Positions 9,318 to 17,796 of a DNA stretch of 64,000 bases are shown piece by piece. A model generated the notes under the pieces. It ran no database searches and was not told the DNA's origin. It worked only from the letters and a program-made list of their open reading frames with translations. Every line of letters begins with the position of its first letter. The first letter of the stretch is position 1. Source of the stretch: Umezawaea sp049997955 (GTDB taxonomy: Bacteria; Actinomycetota; Actinomycetes; Mycobacteriales; Pseudonocardiaceae); NCBI GenBank assembly GCA_049997955.1, contig JAEBDY010000004.1:1-64000 (forward strand), in the 5' to 3' direction. The translations under genes and the position numbers were made by a program.

Positions 9318-10166
9318 ATGGAAGCCCGGAAGAACCCCGAGTACCTGAAGTCGGTGGCAGGAGCTGTCACGCAGTTCCGTGCCGCGCTGGTCGAGTTCCT
9401 CGAACTCCACGTCGTCAACGACGGCGCCAGTGGGGCGGGGTCGGGTTTCGCACCGGCGGTGCTGCCCCGCGACGGCGCGGACGAGCGGGAGATCGCGAGG
9501 CTTCGCGAGAAGGTGACCAGGCTCGCCGGACGGGCGTCGGCGGCGACTCCGCTGACGAGGGACTCGATCTCGGTGCGGGGATCGGTCGTGATCGACCCGA
9601 TCCAGGACTGGGTGACGATCACCCGGCCGAAGTCGCGAATGGTGAGCGTCGACGTCCTGGACGCGTGTGACTCCGCGCTGGGCCACCTCGACGACCTGAT
9701 CCTGCGGGCGGAAGCCGGGCTTGCGCCCGGCGTCGGCGCGGAGGCGATGCATCCGGCGGTCTGGGGTCCGGTCGCGCGGTTGTGGCGCGATGGTCATTTA
9801 CGGGAGGCGGTGGCCGCGGCGGCGGAATCGGTGGTCGGGATGGTCAAGGCCCGCACGGGTCGCGACGACGTGTCCGCGACCGACCTGTGGCGACAGACGT
9901 TCTCCGACGAGGACCCTCTCCCCGGGCGGCCGCGGCTGCGGTGGCCGGGCGATCCCGCCAACCAGGACGTCAAGACCATGAACTCCGGGCTGCTCTTGTT
10001 CGCGCCCGGAGTTCAGATGACGATCCGTGACAACACCGCCCACAACCTCGATGAGCAGACCGCGCTGGAGCGGCTCTCGACCTTGAGCCTGCTCGCCCGC
10101 TGGGTCGACGAATGCGAACTTGTGAAGACGACCGAGAACCCCACCGAGCCGCCCCCAACGGATTAG
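9318..10166 (+). CDS. TIGR02391 (Ymh) family protein
   Basis: A 282-residue protein. The C-terminal half carries the pattern of the Hypoth_Ymh family: HPAVWGPVARLWRDGHLREA, a helix VVGMVKARTGRDDVSATDLW, then LLLFAPGVQMTIRDNTAHN, where the family usually shows an ...LF.G....RNP.AH signature. The N-terminal half is helical and charged (EIARLREKVTRLAGR). Members are small cytosolic proteins found on plasmids, phages and defence-rich islands; their biochemical role is not settled. The start ATG 9318 is preferred because the upstream part of the frame is low-complexity Arg/Pro, but no good ribosome binding site is visible. Diverged direct repeats flank the gene. Confidence 0.75.
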   Translation: MEARKNPEYLKSVAGAVTQFRAALVEFLELHVVNDGASGAGSGFAPAVLPRDGADEREIARLREKVTRLAGRASAATPLTRDSISVRGSVVIDPIQDWVTITRPKSRMVSVDVLDACDSALGHLDDLILRAEAGLAPGVGAEAMHPAVWGPVARLWRDGHLREAVAAAAESVVGMVKARTGRDDVSATDLWRQTFSDEDPLPGRPRLRWPGDPANQDVKTMNSGLLLFAPGVQMTIRDNTAHNLDEQTALERLSTLSLLARWVDECELVKTTENPTEPPPTD

Positions 10167-10647
10167 CGCTGTCCAGACCACGTCGTGCGGTGAGCGGGTC
10201 GACCCGCAGCGTCGCGCAGAACCCCTCCCACACCCGTCACGAGGGCCGACGACGCGGTTGATGCGCGGCGGGCGCCCACCGCGGATCTCCACCAGCTCGC
10301 CGCCGCACTCGAGGCGTTCAACGGACCTTGCACGCGGCACACCGGCCACCCGCCGTCGCCTATGCCGAGATCCTCCGCGGGGTCCGGGCGGCACCCGTTG
10401 GAGACGCTGGACCACGAACGGCCCGAGGGCCTTTGCCGCGAGCACAACCGGCTCTGGCGGTCTGAAATGGCCCCAACGGGGCCGCTTGAGGTGGCCCACC
10501 GCGGACACCAGCACGCACAGTGACCAGGGTTGTGGTCACCTCATCGCGGCATGTCAGGACGTTGGCACTGGTGCGAACAGATGGGTTGGCGATGGTCCGG
10601 GTCCGGATGGGCGATGGCTGGATACTGTTGCCGAACAGGGGAGTGGG
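10167..10647. other. Stretch with the right repeat copy, otherwise no gene
   Basis: A coding-looking frame TRADDAVDARRAPTADLHQL... at about 10240-10335 is the right-hand copy of the repeat that flanks the TIGR02391 gene. It has no start and decays downstream. Nothing else is convincing. Confidence 0.4.
10257..10327 (+). repeat. Diverged repeat, right copy
   Basis: Matches 9062-9131 at many positions (shared core CTCGCCGCC / CTCACCGCC followed by GAGGCGTTCA-CGGACC). It looks like a duplicated 3' gene end. Confidence 0.5.
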
Positions 10648-10944
10648 ATGACGCGGCGGTGGGTGCGTGCGTTGGTGACGGCGGTGGGCATCGGTTTGAT
10701 CGGTGTTGCCCGGTTGGTGTGGTGGAGCGCTGAGCAGGCGTTGCCGCCGACGCCGGAGGTGCAGTGGTCGAGCGGGGGCGGCATGTTCCAGTGCCTGGGG
10801 GACCGAAGCTGTGATCCGCCGGTGATACCGAGCGGGACTGTGGCGGTGATCGTGAGCCTGGTCGGACTGGGGGCGGCATTGGTGGCCGCGGTCGCGGTGG
10901 ACGTGGTGCGTCGGTGGAGGCCTAGGCCCGCCACAACTGGATGA
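10648..10944 (+). CDS. Small two-helix membrane protein
   Basis: A 98-residue protein with a transmembrane helix near the N-terminus (ALVTAVGIGLIGVARLVW) and one near the C-terminus (GTVAVIVSLVGLGAALVAAV). The loop between them carries two Cys (MFQCLGDRSCDPP) and is probably outside, with a short basic tail inside (VVRRWRPR). ATG 10648 is preceded by GGGGAG about 6 bases upstream. Same plan as the protein at 2433-2747. Function unknown. Confidence 0.6.
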   Translation: MTRRWVRALVTAVGIGLIGVARLVWWSAEQALPPTPEVQWSSGGGMFQCLGDRSCDPPVIPSGTVAVIVSLVGLGAALVAAVAVDVVRRWRPRPATTG

Positions 10945-10951
10945 GCCCGCG

Positions 10952-11134
10952 GTGGATCCCAGATTCGTATATCCAGATCGGCGGCCTCACCAGACGGCCG
11001 AAACCACTGATATCGACCGGACACGGGTGACGGACCACCATCCCGAACCGGCACTGCTCTACACCGTCATACCCGGCGTCGGTCTCACGAGTCACGACAT
11101 CGACACCATCGCCACCTGGTTCGAAGCGAGCTGA
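10952..11134 (+). CDS. Short hypothetical protein
   Basis: A 60-codon frame from GTG 10952, eight bases after the previous stop. The last third (YTVIPGVGLTSHDIDTIATW) looks like a folded protein end. There is no domain and no clear ribosome binding site. It may be translationally coupled to the membrane protein upstream, or a fragment. Confidence 0.3.
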   Translation: MDPRFVYPDRRPHQTAETTDIDRTRVTDHHPEPALLYTVIPGVGLTSHDIDTIATWFEAS

Positions 11135-11196
11135 CCAAGCGCACTGACGCACCAACCGCTGGCGTGCGCCGAAGGACAGTCGGCGGCGTGAGTAAA

Positions 11197-11655
11197 AGTC
11201 ACCGGTCAGTCCGACGCCCGCTCCGTGGCCCTGGTCGCGCTGCGCGCCACCGGACTCCATCGCGTGACCATGGACGACCACACCGTGGCGTTGCGGCTAC
11301 TGGTCGACCGTCGCGACGAACTCGGTCGAGCCCGCACCGAGACCGTCAACCGGCTTCATAAGCTGTTGACCGAGCTGATCGCTGGTGATGCCAAGAAATT
11401 CCTGTCAGCAACTCAGGCGCGCGTCCTGCTCGCCACGGTGCGTCCACGTGATGTCGTGGGGAGAACGCGGCGTCAACTCGCCGCGGAGTTGATCACGGAT
11501 CTGGCGACGCTCGATCGCAAGATGACCGTGGCCGACAAACAGCTGACCGAGCTTCTGGACGTGACCGGAACAGGCTTGTGCACCCTCTACGGCATCGGTC
11601 CATCCAGCGCGGCCAGGATCCTCGGCGACATCGGGGATGTTGGCCGACTCCGTGA
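11197..11655 (+). pseudogene. IS110-family transposase, central fragment
   Basis: The frame reads SVALVALRATGLHRVTMDDH, then TVALRLLVDRRDELGRARTE, LLATVRPRDVVGRTRRQLAA and finally GIGPSSAARILGDIGDVGRL. This is the middle of an IS110-type transposase, with the helix-hairpin-helix-like GIGPSSAARI motif. The N-terminal DEDD domain and the C-terminal part are absent: upstream sequence is unrelated and after 11655 a different gene end follows. Two further pieces of such transposases lie at 14262 and 19188. Confidence 0.8.
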
Positions 11656-11759
11656 TCGACCTCGGCCATCTCGACGCCCTGCCCGAAGGCATGGCCGGCT
11701 CATGGATCGAACTCAACCCCAAGCCCGCGAACGTCAAGATCTACTCCTACCTGCTGTAA
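11646..11759 (+). pseudogene. 3' end of an unidentified gene
   Basis: A 37-codon frame, DSVIDLGHLDALPEGMAGSW followed by IELNPKPANVKIYSYLL and a stop, begins where IS110 similarity ends. Codon use is normal for the genome. It appears to be the C-terminus of a host gene truncated at the junction. Confidence 0.4.
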
Positions 11760-11842
11760 CTTGCCGTTCACCGCAACTGGAGTCCGCCAAGACACAGGGA
11801 GAGCCATGGGCGGATCCGATAACGCCATCGTGCGGCGATCTC

Positions 11843-11848
11843 TAAGCT
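11843..11848 (+). promoter_or_regulatory. -10 box of a leaderless promoter
   Basis: TAAGCT fits TANNNT and ends 7 bases before ATG 11856, so transcription would start at or next to the start codon. Confidence 0.4.
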
Positions 11849-11855
11849 GCTGCGC

Positions 11856-12284
11856 ATGGCGGAATCCGAGTCGCCCCATGAAGGAATGACGATCAGCCTT
11901 CGTCTCAGGCGGGATCTGGTGATCACCGATCCCGATCGCTTCCTGGCCGCTGCTCGCCGTGCCTACCACGACCTCAACCCCGACCTGTGCGAGGTGGACG
12001 TCGCCGAGGCGATCGGTGATGTCCAGGACGCCGTGTTCGCGCTGCTGGATCACGAGGACGGCCGCACCCTGATCTGGCCCGACATCAGGACGCCCGAGGT
12101 CGGCCGGGGCGCGCCTCTGCCCGGTGAGCGAGTCCTCGACCGCCCGGACGGGTTGTCGCCGGCGGGGTTGCTCCTGGAGGTCGTCCTCGACGAGCGGCAG
12201 CCGCTTCAGGACTACGGCTGCTTCCTGCCCGACGACCCGTTCGGTCAGAAACCGAGCGGGCGACCGGAGAGCCAGTCGGTGTGA
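11856..12284 (+). CDS. Hypothetical acidic protein
   Basis: A 142-residue acidic soluble protein. The N-terminal part, MTISLRLRRDLVITDPDRFL followed by AAARRAYHDLNPDLCEVDVA, suggests a beta strand and two helices. The middle (DVQDAVFALLDHEDG) is helical and the C-terminus is Pro/Asp-rich. No family is recognised, although this type of small protein is common near immunity or secretion-linked loci in actinomycetes. Its last 40 bases overlap the 3' end of the convergent DUF3885 gene. ATG 11856 has no Shine-Dalgarno but a leaderless-type -10 box. Confidence 0.6.
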   Translation: MAESESPHEGMTISLRLRRDLVITDPDRFLAAARRAYHDLNPDLCEVDVAEAIGDVQDAVFALLDHEDGRTLIWPDIRTPEVGRGAPLPGERVLDRPDGLSPAGLLLEVVLDERQPLQDYGCFLPDDPFGQKPSGRPESQSV

Positions 12285-12829
12285 CGGTGTTCCAGGGCGT
12301 CGCGTTCGCCGGTTGTGGGCAGCAGTACGTCGGCGCCTCCGTCGTACGGGTGGTGGACGCGGTCGAAGAGCAGGCTGGTGATCATCACGTTGGCGGTGGC
12401 GCAGTCGGCCACGGCGCGGAGCAACTCGTCTGTCAGACCGGGTTGCCAGGGACGGCGGCCGGCGTACAGGTGGGTGTAGGTGATGAAGTCCGGGTCCGTT
12501 TCGTGCTCGTCGGCGCGTATGGACGTCCAGTGGCGGAGGCCGGGATTCCAGAGCGTGTGTCGCGCGGACGGCGCTGACTGGTCGGGTGTGTCCGACCAGT
12601 CAGCTGTGACGATCCGGACCTCTTGTCCGTGGAACAGTTCGTCCAGGACCGTGTTGTGGCGGTGGAGCACGATGGCGTACGCGGCGTCGTGACCGGGATA
12701 GCGCTTGGATCCCGGCAGGCTGTGGAAACGCACCCATCGGTCGCTGTAGGCGTGTTTCAGGTTGTCGGCCAACGGACGGTACGTGGGCCACTGCCTCCGC
12801 CACAGCGTTGACAGGTCGTCGTCCGACAC
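12245..12829 (-). CDS. DUF3885 domain protein
   Basis: A 194-residue cytosolic protein. N-terminal LSTLWRRQWPTYRPLADNLK, then RWVRFHSLPGSKRYP, LHRHNTVLDELF and a C-terminal VHHPYDGGADVLLPTTGERD block follow the DUF3885 layout as I know it. The family's function is unknown; it is scattered across bacteria and often sits with immunity-type small genes. GTG 12829 was chosen because AAGGAG lies about 6 bases upstream and the earlier residues are Arg/Gly-rich noise. The 3' end overlaps the convergent gene 11856-12284 by 40 bases. Confidence 0.75.
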   Translation of the reverse strand: MSDDDLSTLWRRQWPTYRPLADNLKHAYSDRWVRFHSLPGSKRYPGHDAAYAIVLHRHNTVLDELFHGQEVRIVTADWSDTPDQSAPSARHTLWNPGLRHWTSIRADEHETDPDFITYTHLYAGRRPWQPGLTDELLRAVADCATANVMITSLLFDRVHHPYDGGADVLLPTTGERDALEHRHTDWLSGRPLGF

Positions 12830-13006
12830 TCGATCTCCTTCTCCGACCGGCAGTCGACCGGATCCTCGTTTCCCACCGGTTCGACCGAGCCCGCTGAACC
12901 TACGCGCGGAGCCATCCGTACGCAGTCCGTTTATCCGCACATCGGCAGAAGCGTGCGTTCGTGGTGTCGTCGGTCAGCCCAGGCGATTGGACACGCTGTC
13001 GGCACC

Positions 13007-13063
13007 ATGAGGCGGCCGCTGCTGCTCCTCGACGTGGACGGGCCATTGATCCCGTTCGGCGGG
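13007..13063 (+). pseudogene. HAD-type N-terminal fragment
   Basis: ATG 13007 opens MRRPLLLLDVDGPLIPFGG, the first motif (DVDGPL) and leading strand of a haloacid-dehalogenase-like protein. The frame then continues without recognisable HAD motifs. Only the 5' end of the gene survives. Confidence 0.5.
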
Positions 13064-13271
13064 AGTGCACGGGAATACCCGGTGTCCCGGGATGTCGCGT
13101 CGCAACCTGGCTCGAACCGCTCTGATCAAGCGAGCCGGCATGGAGACATTTGCCTGCGCCGACAGACGATCAGCGGCATGAGCGCTCGTACATTCCATGT
13201 GCGGCGCGGGGTAGTCGATCATTCACAGCGGTGGGATCAGTGGCGCGGGAGCGTTGTGATCCGGCCTGCGT

Positions 13272-14039
13272 TCAGCGGAGATCGCCTCTCAGTCGTTCGT
13301 CGGGCGGGAACGTGTTCGTGGCAACGTAGGAGTTCCAGTCGGCCGCGCTGAACACGCAATTGCCCGAGCGGACCCGGTCGAACCACCCAGCGGCCAGCCG
13401 TGCGGCTTGCCACAGCCTCGCGTCGGTGTCACGTTCCCGTTTCAGGGTGACGCTGCCGCGGTACAGCGTGCAGAACACGCCCATGTCGGTGGCCGCCAGC
13501 CGGGACGTTTCCTGGAGGAAGCAGCCGTCGATGTCCTGTCCTGCCGTTCGGGGCCCACGACCTCCGAAGACCCGCCAGGCAACCGGAGCGCCCAGCGCAT
13601 CGCCGACACGCCGAGACCAGAACCGGCCATCCTGTGCGATGTCGGCCACCACGGTGAACTCGTCGTCCGCGCACGGCGCAATCCGACGACGCTGTGTGCC
13701 GATGTGGCGGGCGGTGAACGCGTCGGCCGCCAGCAGCACCGACCCGTCGACCTCGACAGCCAACCGCCCGTCGAGATCCGCCGCAGACAGTGCTGTGATG
13801 TAGCCGCCGGGAACCTCCCCGTCCGGCGGCGTGAACGCGACCGGCGCCTCGGCGACCAACTCGTGCACGTCGACCACCCGGACATCCCCCGGCCGCGACC
13901 CCCCGTGGAGGTCCACTTCCAACCTGATGGTGATCGCGGCGCCTGCTGGCCGGTTGATCTCGACCAGGCGACTGTCCTCGAAGTCGCCGTGCTCGTCCAG
14001 CCAGGCATCCAGTGCACTCAGACTGGAGATACGGATCAT
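13272..14039 (-). CDS. Hypothetical protein
   Basis: A 255-residue protein starting at ATG 14039, with AGGA about 9 bases upstream. Residues about 1-120 form a beta-rich part (IRLEVDLHGGSRPGDVRVVD, PPDGEVPGGYITALSAADLD). About 120-180 contains RRRIAPCADDEFTVVADIAQ. The C-terminal 60 residues are helical with Trp/Arg (LWQAARLAAGWFDRVRSGN). There is no signal peptide or membrane helix and no recognised family. Codon use matches the core genome. The gene stands alone between an HAD fragment and an IS110 fragment. Confidence 0.6.
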   Translation of the reverse strand: MIRISSLSALDAWLDEHGDFEDSRLVEINRPAGAAITIRLEVDLHGGSRPGDVRVVDVHELVAEAPVAFTPPDGEVPGGYITALSAADLDGRLAVEVDGSVLLAADAFTARHIGTQRRRIAPCADDEFTVVADIAQDGRFWSRRVGDALGAPVAWRVFGGRGPRTAGQDIDGCFLQETSRLAATDMGVFCTLYRGSVTLKRERDTDARLWQAARLAAGWFDRVRSGNCVFSAADWNSYVATNTFPPDERLRGDLR

Positions 14040-14261
14040 GCGGCGATCCTGCCCAACGGAATACCGCACAACAAGCCAATTCCTCACCGCGTCGCACCAA
14101 ACAGAGGGCCACGAACACCCCCGGCGAGCATCGGTAGTAGCGGCCGTTGACGCGCACGGTCAGCGGCATGGACAGACGTTCCGCGTGTTGATCTTGGCGT
14201 GGGAGCGTCCTCCTGATGCGCTGTCGGGCTTGGTGTCCCATCGCAGGAGGAGGACGTTCAT

Positions 14262-14410
14262 AACCAACGGGAGCGGCATTTCCCGTGGTGATCGCAGCCA
14301 CAACGCCCGACTGACCCGCCTGCGTGCCCTGGTGCCGGTCGACAACGCGATCGTCGGCATCGACCTGGCCGACGCCAAACAAATGGTGGTCGTGACCGAC
14401 CCACGGCTCG
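14262..14410 (+). pseudogene. IS110-family transposase, N-terminal fragment
   Basis: The frame reads RGDRSHNARLTRLRALVPVD then NAIVGIDLADAKQMVVVTD. The segment GIDLADAKQ is the first part of the DEDD catalytic domain of IS110-type transposases. Similarity stops near 14410, where sequence of lower GC and a different protein begin in the same frame. Confidence 0.7.
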
Positions 14411-14428
14411 AAAGTAGTGGCGCGCAAG

Positions 14429-14763
14429 CCTTTCCGGTGTCGAGCCTGGAACCTCGGGACAGCGTTGGTCAGATTGAATGCCTCACCACCAGTGGGGATG
14501 GGCCCGTATCCCTGACCGTCGAGGTCTATTCTGGCTCCGAATCGGCCGTCCAGGAAAACTGGGAGGAAACAGAGGAACTAAGTCTCGAATGGGACACAAG
14601 GTCAATCTTTGTTAACCAAATGGACCTGGGAAGAGAAGACGAATGGGAAATACCATTGCCGTCTAATAGTTTTACTTTGCGGGCTTACTGTCGGGGTGGC
14701 GAAGGCGTCGAGGAGTGGCTCATCCAAGTCTGGCCAGTAATTCCTGCGCCCACCTCGGTATAA
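14429..14763 (+). pseudogene. Truncated low-GC gene fused behind the IS110 fragment
   Basis: About 110 codons of visibly lower GC than the surroundings: PVSLTVEVYSGSESAVQENW, then FVNQMDLGREDEWEIPLPSN and a C-terminus LRAYCRGGEGVEEWLIQVWP. The last part resembles the C-terminal strand of beta-rich immunity or competence-associated proteins whose sequence ends in ...LIQ.WP. There is no own start codon with a ribosome binding site; the frame is open only because of the fusion to the IS110 piece. It is probably a gene whose 5' end was replaced. Confidence 0.45.
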
Positions 14764-14800
14764 GATAGATTGTAGATCGACCTCAGCAAATGGCCACAAA

Positions 14801-15097
14801 TCAGGTCGTCGGCGGGACGCTAGGATGGCGAGCCGGGTTTCCAGTCAATGGAATCCATGTCCTGGGTGGAACGGTGTTGCTGCCATCTGGCGGATTGATG
14901 TCGTCAAGTGTCCCTTCATACACGCGGTTGACGGTTTCTCCTCCTTCTCCTGGCAGCTCACCAGGAGAAGGAGGAGAAACCGTCAACCGCGCAGACACGA
15001 CAAACAAACCTATGACTGTCATGATGACCGCGATACAGGATCCGACGACGATGAACGACCGTCGAAACCTGATCGGCGTTTGCCTGCCCATTAGCAC
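14801..15097 (-). CDS. Small membrane protein containing a palindromic segment
   Basis: A 98-codon frame with one transmembrane helix near the N-terminus (SFIVVGSCIAVIMTVIGLFV, residues about 14-33) after a basic start (RQTPIRFRR). The outside part is Pro/Gly/Thr-rich. Residues about 38-59 are encoded by a 31-bp perfect inverted repeat, so the peptide there is nearly symmetric (TVSPPSPGE / LPGEGGETV). It may be a short surface peptide, or a frame running fortuitously through an inserted hairpin. Confidence 0.45.
   Translation of the reverse strand: MLMGRQTPIRFRRSFIVVGSCIAVIMTVIGLFVVSARLTVSPPSPGELPGEGGETVNRVYEGTLDDINPPDGSNTVPPRTWIPLTGNPARHPSVPPTT
14923..14991. repeat. 31-bp perfect inverted repeat with 7-base loop
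   Basis: Arms 14923-14953 and 14961-14991 are exact reverse complements and enclose CAGCTCA. The arms begin CGCGGTTGACGG and end TTCTCCTGG. There is no T tract on either side, so a simple intrinsic terminator is unlikely, and it lies inside an open frame. Confidence 0.9.
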
Positions 15098-15139
15098 ACC
15101 GTCCTAATCTTTCAGAGATCCACCGCCACAGTACGACAT

Positions 15140-15387
15140 CTGCGCCGCGGCCGCGTTCGCCGAGTTGCTGGTTGATCAGCTAAGGGTGTTGGCCCCGACC
15201 ACCCCGAGACCCTCACGCCCGCCGCGACCTGGCCTGCTGGCGGAGGTGAGGTGAGGGATGCCTCCGGAGCCGCAGCCGTGTCCGCGGAGTTGCTAGTTGA
15301 TCGGTTGAGAGTGTTAGGCGCCGACTACCCCGACATCCTCATCACTTCCAACTGGTTGACCTACTGGCGACGGGAGACAAACACCTG
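15140..15387 (+). pseudogene. TPR-protein C-terminal remnant
   Basis: Two diverged copies of a repeat unit lie about 123 bases apart: AAAAFAELLVDQLRVLAP (about 15146) and AAAVSAELLVDRLRVLGADY (about 15269). The second continues PDILITSNWLTYWRRETNT and stops. This is the C-terminal repeat of actinobacterial NB-ARC/tetratricopeptide proteins (usually LLADRLRVLGPDHPDTL...NLAYWR). The first copy runs out of frame and no upstream domain is present. Confidence 0.65.
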
Positions 15388-15512
15388 ACTCGGTCATGTC
15401 ACTTTCCGAGATTTCCCACATGAACTGAGCTGGTGGTGCGGCGACTCGACGATGATGAACAACAGTTCAGAGCCAAAGCTGCTGAGCAAGATCACTGATT
15501 CAGGTCACTGAG

Positions 15513-16595
15513 TTATAGCGGTGAAGGGGCGGCTGCCAACAGGGAAAGGACCGCCTCGACCCGCCGTTCCGCCAGACCGACCACCGAGTCCTCAGGATCG
15601 TCGTCGGGAGCGGTCAATGCTGCCCGGACCCCGCGCAGGATCTCGGCGTAGGCGCTGGCGGTCGCTTGCTGGTTACGCACTTGTTCGCGCAGCGCACCAC
15701 GTTCTTCGCTCCACTGCTCCAGGCGCTGCTCGTAGAGCGTCGTGCGCGCGGCCGCGCGGGCTTCGGCGTCGGCCCGCTGCCGATCGGCGGCCGCCACGGC
15801 CTCGGCCTGCACCCGCTCCACCTCCGACTCGGCGGCCGCCACCTTCATGGCGGCCTCGGCGCCCGCGGCCTCGGCCTGGGTCCTGTGCTCGTCGCGTTGA
15901 CGGTGCGCCGCTGCCAGTTCCGCGGTGAGCCGAGCGACCTCCTCGCGTGCCGTGGCCGCGATTTCGGTCGCGTCACTGACTCGTCTGTCGGCGATCGCCG
16001 TGGCCGCGGCTTCACGGGTGGAGGCGTCCGTGGCCCGCCGGTCGGCGTTGTCGCGTTCGAGCAGGGCGCGCTCGCGGGCTCGTTCGGCCGTCTCCGCCAT
16101 GCGGAGTGCCTCGTCGCGAGTACGCACGGCGGCCGCGCACTCGGTCCGCGCATCGGCGGCCTGCCGCAGCGCCTCCTCTCGGGTGAGGTCGGCTCGCCGG
16201 GCCGCCTCGTCCGCTGTTTCTTTGGCCGTGACTGCTTCCTCGGCCGCCGCCTCGGCCTGTTCGGCGCGCGCCAGCAGTTGGTCGCGCAGCACGGTCATCT
16301 CCTCGCGGGCCACGTGCACGGTCTGCGTGAGGGCCTGCAGGGGTTCCCACGCTTCGTCCAGTTGTCCGTCGAGGTCCAGCACCGCTTGGCGGACCATCGA
16401 CAGTCCGCCGGTGACCCCGGCGGTGCGGGCCGCCGCCCGTTCCGCCTTGGCGAGCGCTTGGCAGTCCTTGCCGTCGGCCCAGCAGTAGAGCGGTGGCCGG
16501 CCGGTGGGTTTGCGGGCGAAGACGGCCTCGCCGCAGTGCGCGCACGGTCGGCTGCGGTGGCCCGGCTCAGCGGGCGTAGACGCCTCGGTAATCAC
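15513..16595 (-). CDS. KfrA-like coiled-coil protein with zinc-finger-like N-terminus
   Basis: A protein of about 360 residues. Residues about 15-48 hold a possible zinc site: CAHCGEAVFARKPTGRPPLYC followed by another Cys. From about residue 90 to 330 it is one long Ala/Glu/Arg coiled coil with many AETAERARERALLERDNADR-type heptads. The short C-terminus is less regular (EDSVVGLAERRVEAVLSLLA). The pattern resembles plasmid KfrA-type proteins, which bind DNA and polymerise. The start is taken at GTG 16595 because TATGAT lies 6 bases upstream, implying a leaderless mRNA. Zinc binding and DNA binding are inferences. Another gene in the window (54410-54784) shares the CxxCG...GRPxxYC motif. Confidence 0.75.
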   Translation of the reverse strand: MITEASTPAEPGHRSRPCAHCGEAVFARKPTGRPPLYCWADGKDCQALAKAERAAARTAGVTGGLSMVRQAVLDLDGQLDEAWEPLQALTQTVHVAREEMTVLRDQLLARAEQAEAAAEEAVTAKETADEAARRADLTREEALRQAADARTECAAAVRTRDEALRMAETAERARERALLERDNADRRATDASTREAAATAIADRRVSDATEIAATAREEVARLTAELAAAHRQRDEHRTQAEAAGAEAAMKVAAAESEVERVQAEAVAAADRQRADAEARAAARTTLYEQRLEQWSEERGALREQVRNQQATASAYAEILRGVRAALTAPDDDPEDSVVGLAERRVEAVLSLLAAAPSPL

Positions 16596-16601
16596 CTGAG
16601 C

Positions 16602-16607
16602 ATCATA
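16602..16607 (-). promoter_or_regulatory. -10 box of a leaderless promoter
   Basis: TATGAT on the minus strand ends 6 bases before GTG 16595. No strong -35 is seen. Confidence 0.55.
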
Positions 16608-17354
16608 CCAGAATACTGATTTGCAGAAACGCAAACGTGTTTATGTTTCTGGAAGACAGCAACAGTCTGCTGAGGTTACCGAGATAAGTGTCATTATGTC
16701 GGCAACGTATGCGAACGCGAATCAGGCGGACATGGGCACCGTAGATGTCGATCGGGGGACTACAGGGCCGTCACCGTGACGTAAGTCGGTCAGGCGCTTG
16801 GGCGGGGTGACTCGGCTGGCGATATGGGCGAAACTTGGTCAGAAGGGCTCCGAACGGCCCGGCCCGGCATCGCGGTCCATTGGCGCGGTCCGCGAGAGCC
16901 CGCACACCTCCTCAGGCCTCTCCACCAGCGAGTTGAACGCACACGACGTCGTGGGAAACCCCAGTGCAGGCCCTACCCGCTTGCTTCACCGGGTGGTGAG
17001 GTAGGTGTTCACCCTTGAGTCAGGGCGCGACCGAGCTTCGGCATGTCCGCCGTCGACGTCCGGTGCCCGCGGTCGATGCGGCAGCAGGCTGGCATCACCG
17101 GGGACCACCGCCGTCGACGACGAGTTCCCGGACCCGAGCGGGCGATCGTCGACCAGCGCTCACGCGATGGTCGAGTCACCGCCGGCGAGGGCCCTGGGAC
17201 CAGACCGTGGAGGACATCGGCGAGGGTCACCCGTGAGCGCCCCGTGGCGATCCACAGCGTTGTGTGAGACCACGCTTCGTCATGAGATCGGCAACTCGGT
17301 ACGCACAATCAGCCGTGAGTCTTCTGCCGACACCCCTCCTGGCCGAACCCGCGG
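16608..17354. other. Long stretch without a convincing gene
   Basis: Open frames on both strands are low-complexity Arg/Pro/Ser and have no ribosome binding sites or motifs. The stretch probably consists of decayed sequence upstream of the IS3 element. Confidence 0.4.
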
Positions 17355-17369
17355 CGGGTTGAGTCGGCG

Positions 17370-17600
17370 CCGCCCTGCTGATCATCGCCGTCCTCGCGCC
17401 CATCAGCGCGATCTGCTGCATCCTCGCCGACTCCGACTGTCCACGACGACTCGCCTTGCTGGTCACCACATGGCGCCACGGCACCACCACGCCAACACCT
17501 CGTCGAGGCGCAGTCGCCAAGGCTCGCGCGCGATCAACGAACCACCCGCCGCGGGCGAAGGCCCGAAGGCGCTGTTCGACGCGGGCGTGGGCTGGCTTCA
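17370..17600 (+). pseudogene. Small membrane-protein fragment
   Basis: A frame opening after a TGA reads ALLIIAVLAPISAICCILAD then SDCPRRLALLVTTWRHG. This is a hydrophobic helix followed by a basic stretch, unlike noise in this GC-rich DNA. The start is missing and the 3' part decays into Arg/Ser. Confidence 0.3.
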
Positions 17601-17700
17601 CGAGTGGCGGATGCTGCTGCCGGAGGTGAGCACGCTGGGCAGGCTGATGGCAGCGCTAGGGCATGGCGACCAGGCCAGCGACCAGACCCGCAGCTTGTGA
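17563..17700 (+). pseudogene. Possible Tn3-type transposase N-terminal fragment
   Basis: The frame reads GPKALFDAGVGWLHEWRMLL then PEVSTLGRLMAAL. It resembles the conserved ...WL....VLLPGV..L.RL... segment at the start of Tn3-family transposases (DUF4158). It is very short and has no other transposase motifs; chance resemblance is possible. Confidence 0.3.
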
Positions 17701-17786
17701 AGCTGCATCCGAATGTGGGCAATGCGAACGTCGACGAGTTGGTGTTCATGCTGGAGGACATTCTGGAGTGCATGCCCAGGCCCTAG
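17697..17786 (+). pseudogene. 3' end of an unidentified gene
   Basis: A frame VKLHPNVGNANVDELVFMLE then DILECMPRP and a stop, directly followed by a strong hairpin (17797-17843). The terminator placement suggests a genuine gene end whose 5' part has been lost or scrambled. Confidence 0.35.
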
Positions 17787-17796
17787 TTCCCACAGT

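Noticed and set aside
14923..14991. CRISPR repeat
   Set aside because: Only one inverted repeat exists, with no array of spaced direct repeats.
17005..17700. 231-codon plus-strand frame
   Set aside because: Mostly Arg/Ser/Pro noise; only its last 45 codons look coding and are listed as a possible Tn3 fragment.
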